This document shows positions 1-4,737 of a stretch of 13,284 bases of DNA, piece after piece. Source of the stretch: an uncultured Collinsella sp. GTDB lineage: Bacteria; Actinomycetota; Coriobacteriia; Coriobacteriales; Coriobacteriaceae. A program made the position numbers and the translations under genes. Positions within the stretch are counted from its first letter, which is position 1. Every line of letters begins with the position of its first letter. The stretch is from contig CATYJU010000051.1 in assembly GCA_958407995.1 (NCBI GenBank), positions 1-13,284 on the forward strand, written 5' to 3'. The notes below the pieces were generated by a model, which made no database searches, was not told where the DNA came from, and saw only the letters and a list, made by a program, of their open reading frames with translations.

Positions 1-12
1 TTCTTTCGTCCT

Positions 13-140
13 GCGGAGTGTCCGCGAAGGTCAGCCCTCAGATCCTGCTACGACTACGTCCTCGGATTGTGTGGCTGAATGAAGGACGTGGCTGAGGGGG
101 CCTTTTGTCCCGGTCGCTGTTTCGCGCCTTTGGCGCGAAA
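13..140. other. Structured hairpin-rich block of unknown role
   Basis: Several inverted repeats are packed together. GCGGA (13-17) pairs with TCCGC (21-25). CCCTCAG (35-41) pairs with CTGAGGG (92-98), and nested inside it ACGTCC (56-61) pairs with GGACGT (84-89). A perfect 9-bp arm TTTCGCGCC (120-128) pairs with GGCGCGAAA (132-140) across a TTT loop. No U-tract follows on either strand, so these are not ordinary intrinsic terminators. The block could be a structured leader for a minus-strand gene beyond the left edge, a non-coding RNA, or a dispersed intergenic repeat. The window holds no second copy. Confidence 0.4.
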
Positions 141-148
141 CCACGCGC

Positions 149-207
149 TGCTTTGGGGATGGATGGAGGTTTTGGCTGTTGCCGCCTTCTATCCCCGTGC
201 TTTGGGG
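149..207 (+). repeat. Short direct repeat TGCTTTGGGG
   Basis: The 10-mer TGCTTTGGGG occurs at 149-158 and again at 198-207. The second copy is preceded by CCCC at 193-196, which can pair with its GGGG at 204-207. Both lie in non-coding DNA between the structured left block and the AT-rich region. The function is unknown and chance is possible. Confidence 0.3.
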
Positions 208-443
208 CTGGTTGCCTTTTTGGAGCTCATCTCTATTCCTTATGCTGAATGAAAAGCCCCATGTTTTTGCAGGGGTGCATACTCGTCTTATTAATGCATA
301 GAATCTCGTATAGTGCGAGTAAGATATTACGCTGTCTGTTTTGTGTTTAGCAGAGATATAGTTTGCATAATCTGGTCTAATCCCTGCTCTATTAAAATAA
401 AGTCGCACGTAAATGGCGTAGATATGCCTAAGCTGGGCTTCTT

Positions 444-480
444 TACGTTGAGCGGGTAAAAATGACCGTTCACCGTTCAA
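444..480 (+). promoter_or_regulatory. Candidate LytTR-type direct repeats upstream of arcC
   Basis: TACGTTGAG at 444-452 fits all nine positions of the published LytTR-box consensus [TA][AC][CA]GTTN[AG][TG]. ACCGTTCAC at 465-473 fits eight of nine and starts exactly 21 bases later, which is the usual 9-bp box plus 12-bp gap. A third copy, ACCGTTCAA, follows in tandem at 472-480. The array ends four bases before a possible -35 element at 484, where activators of this family normally bind. The consensus is loose, so a chance match is possible. The response regulator at 7555-8289 is a candidate binder. Confidence 0.35.
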
Positions 481-483
481 CTG

Positions 484-512
484 TTTTCAAAATGAATAAA
501 ATGAGGGATAAC
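484..512 (+). promoter_or_regulatory. Possible arcC promoter
   Basis: TTTTCA (484-489) and GATAAC (507-512) are separated by 17 bases, each matching four of six sigma-70-type consensus positions. The -10 element is preceded by GGG, as also seen at the other possible promoters in this window. Transcription would start near 519, giving an ~80-nt leader that contains the inverted repeat at 526-563. The match is weak and the surrounding AT-rich DNA offers alternatives. Confidence 0.3.
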
Positions 513-525
513 AGGAATATAAACC

Positions 526-563
526 TTAATAAACTCGCGTATCGCACGGACGCGGGTTATTAA
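526..563 (+). promoter_or_regulatory. Long inverted repeat in the arcC leader
   Basis: TTAATAAACTCGCGT (526-540) and ACGCGGGTTATTAA (550-563) are near-perfect reverse complements. They form a 14-bp stem with one bulged A and one G-U pair around a 9-base loop, ending 35 bases before the arcC start codon. No U-tract follows, so it is not a terminator. It may be an RNA hairpin in the 5' leader acting on translation or stability, or a DNA operator with TTAATAA/TTATTAA outer half-sites. Confidence 0.5.
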
Positions 564-598
564 TGGGTTGTAGGCCTTTTACAGAAAGGATTCCAGCA

Positions 599-1561
599 AT
601 GTCTAAGCCTCTTGGCAAGCCCGATCGTATTGTCGTCGCCCTTGGCGGCAACGCTCTCGGCAACAACCCCGTCGAGCAGATTGAGGCCGTGAGCAACACC
701 GCCCACGCTCTCCTCGGTCTCATCGAGCAGGGTAACGAGATCATCATCACCCACGGCAACGGCCCGCAGGTCGGCATGATCCAGAACGCCTTCGCCGCTG
801 CCCACGACGCCATCGGCACCCCCGAGATGCCGCTGCCCGAGTGCGGCGCCATGTCCCAGGGCTACATCGGCTATCACCTGCAGCAGGGCATCGGCCGCGA
901 GATGCACAAGCGCTATAAGCGTTGGCACGCCGCCACCGTCGTCACCCAGATCGAGTGCGATCCCGACGACCCCGCGTTCAAGAACCCGACCAAGCCGATC
1001 GGCCCCTTCTACACCGAGGAGCAGGCCAAGGAGTTCATGGCCGAGGATCCCTCGAAGGTCTTCGTCGAGGATTCCGGCCGCGGCTGGCGTCGCGTCGTCG
1101 CTTCCCCCGATCCCAAGAAGATCGTCGAGGCTGACTCTATCCTCAACCTGCTCGACAACGAGTTCATCGTCATCGCCTGCGGTGGCGGCGGCATCCCCGT
1201 CGTCCGCGACTACGAGAACAAGGGCTGCTACAAGGGCGTTCCCGCCGTCATCGACAAGGACCTGGGCGGCGAGCTGCTGGCCGAGGACTGCGATGCTGAC
1301 GTTCTGTTCCTGCTGACCGCCGTTGAGCATGTCGCCATCAACTTTGGCAAGCCCAACCAGGAGGAGCTCGAGGAGCTCACCGCCGACGAGGCCGAGCGCC
1401 TGGCCGACGAGGGTCAGTTCGGCAAGGGTTCCATGGAGCCCAAGGTCCGCGCTGCCATCAAGTTCGCCCGTTCCCGCAAGGGCCGCACCTGCATCATCGG
1501 TGCTCTGGACAAGGCCGCCGAGACCATGGCCGGCCTCTCCGGTACCCGCATCCACGAGTAG
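599..1561 (+). CDS. arcC: Carbamate kinase
   Basis: A 320-residue cytosolic enzyme that makes ATP and carbamate (then NH3 and CO2) from carbamoyl phosphate and ADP, the last step of arginine-deiminase-type and related catabolism. Its length is typical. Family motifs run throughout: VALGGNALG (13-21), THGNGPQVG (51-59), CGAMSQGYIGY (82-92), NPTKPIGPFY (129-138), ACGGGGIPV (193-201), AVIDKDLGGELLA (216-228), LLTAVEHV (238-245) and GSMEPKV (277-283). The start is ATG 599, with AAGGA at 586-590 and an 8-base spacer; an in-frame ATG at 563 lacks a ribosome site. Codon choice is strongly biased (GGC, GCC, AAG, GAG, ATC), suggesting high expression. The gene stands alone: no arginine deiminase or carbamoyltransferase gene is in the window. 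The kinase assignment is very secure; which pathway feeds it is not visible. Confidence 0.96.
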   Translation: MSKPLGKPDRIVVALGGNALGNNPVEQIEAVSNTAHALLGLIEQGNEIIITHGNGPQVGMIQNAFAAAHDAIGTPEMPLPECGAMSQGYIGYHLQQGIGREMHKRYKRWHAATVVTQIECDPDDPAFKNPTKPIGPFYTEEQAKEFMAEDPSKVFVEDSGRGWRRVVASPDPKKIVEADSILNLLDNEFIVIACGGGGIPVVRDYENKGCYKGVPAVIDKDLGGELLAEDCDADVLFLLTAVEHVAINFGKPNQEELEELTADEAERLADEGQFGKGSMEPKVRAAIKFARSRKGRTCIIGALDKAAETMAGLSGTRIHE

Positions 1562-1583
1562 TCTCTACTCTGTTGCATCTCTC

Positions 1584-1607
1584 GTGGGCGCCAGGCAAAG
1601 CGCCCAC
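1584..1607 (+). other. Hairpin downstream of arcC
   Basis: GTGGGCGC (1584-1591) pairs perfectly with GCGCCCAC (1600-1607) around an 8-base loop. It lies 22 bases after the arcC stop codon. No U-tract follows, so it more likely protects the mRNA 3' end or helps the stronger terminator 20 bases downstream than terminates by itself. Confidence 0.5.
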
Positions 1608-1626
1608 AAACTAGCCTCTCTTCATG

Positions 1627-1663
1627 AGCCCCGCAGTCCGCTCCGACTGCGGGGCTTTTGTTT
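1627..1663 (+). terminator. Intrinsic terminator of arcC
   Basis: AGCCCCGCAGTC (1627-1638) pairs perfectly with GACTGCGGGGCT (1645-1656), giving a 12-bp GC-rich stem with a 6-base loop, followed by TTTTGTTT. This is a textbook rho-independent terminator and makes arcC monocistronic. Confidence 0.9.
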
Positions 1664-1677
1664 CAACCCGGCACTTA

Positions 1678-1756
1678 GGGACGTTCCTTTCCTGCCGGCA
1701 GCATGGGACAGTCCTTAAAGGCTGTCCCCAACGACCACTCATTTAAGTCTGTCCCC
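1678..1756. repeat. REP-like intergenic repeat cluster
   Basis: Three related units are packed between the arcC terminator and the end of the minus-strand peptidase gene: GGGACGTTCCTTT at 1678-1690, GGGACAGTCCTTAAAGG at 1705-1721 running into CTGTCCCC (1722-1729), and TTTAAGTCTGTCCCC at 1742-1756. GGGACAG (1705-1711) pairs with CTGTCCC (1722-1728), and CCTT (1713-1716) with AAGG (1718-1721). From memory, TTTAAGTCTGTCCCC-type words are common in dispersed intergenic repeats of many bacteria, often linked to REP-associated Y1 transposases; no such transposase is in the window. Confidence 0.5.
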
Positions 1757-1761
1757 AATGA

Positions 1762-2796
1762 TTAGTAGTAGGCCCACATGGCTTCGATTTCATTGAGGAC
1801 TTCTACGACGCCCCAGCGGCGGGCACTGCGGCTTTGCGAGTTGGGGTCGTAGACTCCCACTTGATCGGCATCGTCGATGCCCCAGAGCACGATATAGTGT
1901 CCAACGCTGGTAAAGGTGCCGGGACGAACCGATGCGATGATGGGCGCGCCCGAGCGCAGCGCCTGGGTGATGGAGCTGCGATCGATATGGAGTTCCGTTC
2001 CGTCAAGGCCCAGCTGCCATGCGCCGCTCGTCATAAACGACCACTCGGTGGCGCCGGTGGGCGCATAGTTGCCCGCCTCGGAAAGAGCGCACATATCGAC
2101 CGGCGTCATATCGGTGTGGCCGGTCTTAAAGATGTAGACCATGGTGAGGCACGTGGGCCCGCAGGCATTTTGGCGGATGGTGCCGCCGGCGTAAGGCAGC
2201 TCCGACCACGCAGGGTCGATCTGATAGATATGGGGCATCGTGCCGGCTTGCCATTGCGAGCGTGGGGTCGAAAAGGCGAAAGAATAACCGGGTGCGACGG
2301 GGGCCTTGAGCAGCTTGTCCTCGGCGGTGGGCTCGAGACCGGCCGACCCGTGGGACATACAGGAGCTCATAAGCACAAAGACCAGACAGGTAAGGATAGA
2401 GCACAGTGCGAGGCGAAGTCGACGAGCCGGCAGGGCGGGGGCATTCGCGTGCGATGTCGAGCGGTAGGGCTTGCCGTCGCGTCCGCCTTGGGGATGCGAA
2501 AAGAAGCGGTTGATATGGATGCCGGGCTGACGTGCGCCGTTGCGGCGCAGTTGCGGAACCTCGGCCTGACGCTGTCGAGTGCGCGCGCCCAAGCGGCTAT
2601 CTTGCTGCGCGCTTGTGCCCGTGCTCGGACGGTCACTCTGCCGTGTTCTGCTTGACTGCTGCCGAGACGAAGGCCTGGGTTGCTCTTGGGGGCGTTGCGG
2701 ATTGCTGCTCGTGGCACTTCTGGGCGTAGGCGTGGTACGGCCAGCAAGGCGAACGCTTTGTCGCCGTTGATCACCGTCGTTGTATCCGTATGCCAT
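1762..2796 (-). CDS. Membrane-anchored C39-like cysteine peptidase with arginine-rich tail
   Basis: A 344-residue protein in three parts. Residues 1-125 are low-complexity, rich in Arg, Gln, Ser, Thr and Pro, and probably disordered. Residues ~126-145 form one hydrophobic membrane segment right after RRLRLA. Residues ~165-344 resemble the peptidase C39-like (papain-fold) family: QNACGPTC supplies the likely nucleophile Cys212, GHYIVLWGI the His300, and YDPNS the Asp317. With basic residues on the N-terminal side, the catalytic domain should lie outside the cell. The substrate is unknown; members of this family cleave peptides or are uncharacterised. The start is the ATG at 2794-2796, with AAGGCGG on the minus strand at 2802-2808. 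A lipoprotein reading at Cys146 (MSSC) would need a signal peptide of over 140 residues and is unlikely. It is the only minus-strand gene, divergent from the permease. Confidence 0.75.
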   Translation of the reverse strand: MAYGYNDGDQRRQSVRLAGRTTPTPRSATSSNPQRPQEQPRPSSRQQSSRTRQSDRPSTGTSAQQDSRLGARTRQRQAEVPQLRRNGARQPGIHINRFFSHPQGGRDGKPYRSTSHANAPALPARRLRLALCSILTCLVFVLMSSCMSHGSAGLEPTAEDKLLKAPVAPGYSFAFSTPRSQWQAGTMPHIYQIDPAWSELPYAGGTIRQNACGPTCLTMVYIFKTGHTDMTPVDMCALSEAGNYAPTGATEWSFMTSGAWQLGLDGTELHIDRSSITQALRSGAPIIASVRPGTFTSVGHYIVLWGIDDADQVGVYDPNSQSRSARRWGVVEVLNEIEAMWAYY

Positions 2797-2928
2797 TCGT
2801 ACCGCCTTGTCTCATGTATAACCTGTCCATCCTACAAAAAAGATGTGCAACAAATGGGTCTGCGCGTCAAAAGCTCGGTAAACGGTACGAAAGGCGCAAA
2901 ACACACGGCCTCAAAACATCTCTATATG

Positions 2929-2959
2929 CGTCCGATGAGCGTACGCCCGTCGGACGGGC
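2929..2959 (+). promoter_or_regulatory. Two overlapping, mutually exclusive stems upstream of the permease
   Basis: CGTCCGA (2929-2935) can pair with TCGGACG (2950-2956). GCCCGTC (2945-2951) can instead pair with GACGGGC (2953-2959) around a single central G, which also makes a 15-bp DNA palindrome. The two pairings use the same bases and exclude each other. As DNA the palindrome could be an operator; as RNA the pair could be a switch. It is not recognisable as a known riboswitch class. Confidence 0.35.
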
Positions 2960-2982
2960 GGCAACAATGAGCGGCAAACCGT

Positions 2983-3012
2983 GCCGTTCGTCCCAAAAAC
3001 GGCGCCGCTCGT
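2983..3012 (+). repeat. Direct repeat with 21-bp phase upstream of the permease
   Basis: GCCGTTCGT (2983-2991) recurs as GCCGCTCGT (3004-3012), one mismatch, start-to-start exactly 21 bases. The first copy fits eight of nine positions of the LytTR-box consensus and the second seven. The geometry matches the repeat pair upstream of arcC, but no clear -35 element follows. This is a weak candidate binding site for the LytTR regulator at 7555-8289. Confidence 0.25.
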
Positions 3013-3014
3013 TT

Positions 3015-3041
3015 TGCAGTTCTGCCTTCGGTCGAGCTGCA
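3015..3041 (+). other. Hairpin in the permease leader
   Basis: TGCAGTTC (3015-3022) pairs with GAGCTGCA (3034-3041), an 8-bp stem with one G-U pair around an 11-base loop. No U-tract follows. It sits between the direct repeat and the permease start and may be part of a folded 5' leader. Confidence 0.35.
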
Positions 3042-3090
3042 AGCGGAGCTGCTGCGCCAAGGCCGTATCTTAAAGCCACGAAATAAAAGA

Positions 3091-3135
3091 GCGCGGCAAA
3101 ACAGACCGCGCAAGGGGTGACGTCAAGGGGCGTCA
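3091..3135 (+). other. Two small hairpins just before the permease ribosome site
   Basis: GCGCGG (3091-3096) pairs with CCGCGC (3106-3111) around a 9-base A-rich loop. TGACG (3118-3122) pairs with CGTCA (3131-3135) around TCAAGGGG. The second ends ten bases before the GGAGG ribosome site (3145-3149), so folding here could affect permease translation. Both are short and could be incidental. Confidence 0.3.
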
Positions 3136-3155
3136 AAAAGGAAAGGAGGGGAACA

Positions 3156-4607
3156 ATGGCGGACAAGAACGCAGAAGTTGCAGTCGAGGATAACGGCGGC
3201 ATGAAGAAAACGCTTTCGCTCTGGAACTTCTTCACCATCGGTTTCGGTGCCATTATCGGTACCGGTTGGGTTCTGCAGGTCGGCGACTGGATGGTCGTGG
3301 GCGGCGGTCCCGTTCCCGCTATGATCGCATTCCTCTTGGGTGCAATCTTCCTCGTGCCCGTCGGAGCTGTTTTCGGTGAGCTCACGGCTGCTATCCCCAT
3401 CTCGGGCGGCATCGTCGAGTATGTCGATCGTAGCTTTGGCCGTACGCTGAGCTACATCACCGGATGGCTTTTGGCTCTGGGCAACGGTATCCTGTGCCCG
3501 TGGGAGGCCATCGCCATTTCGACCCTCGTGTCCGAGATGTTCGGCAGCCTGCCCGGTCTTGAGTGGCTGCGCGCCGTCAAGCTCTACACCATCCTGGGCG
3601 CCGACGTTTACCTGTTCCCGACGCTGATCGCGCTCGGCTTTGCAGCCTACGTCATCTTCCTCAACTTCCGCGGTGCCAGCTCGGCCGCCAAGCTCCAGGC
3701 CTTCCTGACCAAGGCCCTGCTCTGCGGCATGCTGCTCGCCATGGGCGTCTCGCTGTTCACCGGCTCGCCGGACAACGCCATGCCCGTGTTCTCCCAGGTC
3801 GCCGGTGCTGGCGGCGGCAAGGCCGCTACCGAGAGCACCAGCCTGTTCGCCGGCATCGTGTCGGTCCTGGTTCTGACCCCGTTCTTCTACGCCGGTTTCG
3901 ACACCATTCCCCAGCAGGCTGAGGAAGCAGCCGAGGGCCTCAACTGGAACAAGTTCGGCAAGATCATCTCCCTGGCCCTGCTGGCTGCCGGCGGCTTCTA
4001 CATGGTCTGCATCTACTCGTTCGGCACCATCCTCGACTGGCATGAGTTTGTTAAGAGCCCGGTTCCCGCGCTTGCCTGCCTCAAGGGCATCAACATGCTC
4101 CTGTACCTGGCCATGCTCGTCATCGCCACGCTTGGACCCATGGGCCCGATGAACTCCTTCTACGGCGCCACGAGCCGCATCATGCTCGCCATGGGCCGCA
4201 AGGGCCAGCTGCCCGAGAAGTTCGCCGAGGTCGACCCCAAGTCCGGCGCTCCCAAGCTCGCCTGCGTCGTTCTGGGCGTCATCACCGTCATCGGTCCGTT
4301 CCTGGGCAAGAACATGCTCATTCCTCTGACCAACGTGTCGGCTCTCGCCTTCATCTTCTCCTGCGGCATGGTCGCCCTCGCCTGCCTGCGCATGCGCTTC
4401 ACCGAGCCCGACCTGCCTCGTCCCTACGAGGTACCCGGCGGCAAGTTTGGCATCGGCCTCGCTATCGCTGCCTGCGCCATCATCATCGGCCTGCTCGTGA
4501 TTCCGTTCTCTCCCGCCTCCCTCAACATGGTGGAGTGGAGCATCGTGATCGGCTGGTTGGCTATTGGCCTGGCCCTCATGGCTTTCACCAATTCCCGCAA
4601 AAAGTAA
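3156..4607 (+). CDS. APC-family amino acid/amine permease
   Basis: A 483-residue integral membrane protein with about 12 hydrophobic segments, the usual size for the amino acid-polyamine-organocation superfamily, and an expected proton-coupled symporter or exchanger. The first segment carries GAIIGTG (31-37), the family's substrate-binding unwound-helix motif. GELTAAIPISGGIVEYV in the third segment and PRPYEVPGG near the C-terminus are also typical. The start is ATG 3156, with GGAGG at 3145-3149 and a 6-base spacer; an upstream in-frame GTG at 3117 has no comparable site. The amidohydrolase gene 130 bp downstream is probably co-transcribed, so the cargo is likely its substrate. Codon choice is highly biased, as in arcC. 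Amino acid versus amine specificity cannot be read from the sequence. Confidence 0.9.
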   Translation: MADKNAEVAVEDNGGMKKTLSLWNFFTIGFGAIIGTGWVLQVGDWMVVGGGPVPAMIAFLLGAIFLVPVGAVFGELTAAIPISGGIVEYVDRSFGRTLSYITGWLLALGNGILCPWEAIAISTLVSEMFGSLPGLEWLRAVKLYTILGADVYLFPTLIALGFAAYVIFLNFRGASSAAKLQAFLTKALLCGMLLAMGVSLFTGSPDNAMPVFSQVAGAGGGKAATESTSLFAGIVSVLVLTPFFYAGFDTIPQQAEEAAEGLNWNKFGKIISLALLAAGGFYMVCIYSFGTILDWHEFVKSPVPALACLKGINMLLYLAMLVIATLGPMGPMNSFYGATSRIMLAMGRKGQLPEKFAEVDPKSGAPKLACVVLGVITVIGPFLGKNMLIPLTNVSALAFIFSCGMVALACLRMRFTEPDLPRPYEVPGGKFGIGLAIAACAIIIGLLVIPFSPASLNMVEWSIVIGWLAIGLALMAFTNSRKK

Positions 4608-4627
4608 CGCCTAGCCGGGGCGGATCG

Positions 4628-4656
4628 GGTGCGCGGGACCCTCTCTCCCGCGCACC
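4628..4656 (+). other. Strong GC hairpin between permease and amidohydrolase genes
   Basis: GGTGCGCGGGA (4628-4638) pairs perfectly with TCCCGCGCACC (4646-4656), an 11-bp stem with a 7-base loop. It lies 20 bases after the permease stop. No U-tract follows (GAACCCGG), so it is not a standard terminator. It may stabilise the permease mRNA end or set a different expression level for the downstream gene. Confidence 0.5.
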
Positions 4657-4737
4657 GAACCCGGTACCACTTGGGTAGCTTTGTGAGGTCAAACCCAACA
4701 TGGCCTCGCCCACTATATGGATCCATAAGGAGGAACC

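Larger units (their letters stand above)
1..598. other. Non-coding region upstream of arcC
   Basis: No convincing gene lies here. The first ~140 bases are GC-rich and full of inverted repeats. Positions ~230-540 are clearly AT-rich compared with the rest of the window, as expected for a control region. A small hairpin (305-310 with 314-319, one G-U pair, 3-base loop) lies in the AT-rich part. CATAAT at 366-371 is an alternative -10 element, with TTGTGT at 341-346 as a poorly spaced -35. A 149-codon minus-strand reading frame spans 31-480, but it has no recognisable domain and runs through the AT-rich control DNA, so I do not call it. The individual elements are listed separately. Confidence 0.7.
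2797..3155. other. Divergent intergenic region rich in inverted repeats
   Basis: These 359 bases separate the minus-strand peptidase from the permease, so control signals for both should lie here. I cannot pick a convincing -35/-10 pair for either gene. TTATAC on the minus strand (about 2815-2820) is a possible peptidase -10, and TATCTT at 3066-3071 a possible permease -10. The permease side holds several hairpins and a direct repeat, listed separately, which suggests a structured leader. A 39-codon frame (2967-3086) with an Arg-rich product lies here but has no good ribosome site and is not called. Confidence 0.6.

Noticed and set aside
31..480. 149-codon minus-strand reading frame
   Set aside because: It has no recognisable domain, runs through AT-rich control DNA and the hairpin block, and has no clear ribosome site.
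240..520. ArgR-type operator (ARG box) upstream of arcC
   Set aside because: TGAAT-like half-sites occur (for example near 245 and 493), but no paired TGAAT-N4-ATTCA arrangement is present.
560..1555. 331-codon minus-strand frame opposite arcC
   Set aside because: It is a mirror of the strong codon bias of arcC; the product is a low-complexity Leu/Gly/Asp/Val-rich sequence without domains.
1834..2655. 273-codon + strand frame opposite the C39-like peptidase
   Set aside because: The minus strand encodes the catalytic motifs, membrane helix and a start with ribosome site; the + frame has none of these.
1762..2796. Lipoprotein assignment for the peptidase (Cys146 after LMSS)
   Set aside because: The cysteine lies 146 residues from the start and the lipobox -3 position is Met; a single-pass anchor is the simpler reading.
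2797..3155. Known riboswitch or T-box in the permease leader
   Set aside because: I could not match the conserved cores of the T-box, glycine, lysine, SAM or guanidine classes; only generic hairpins are visible.
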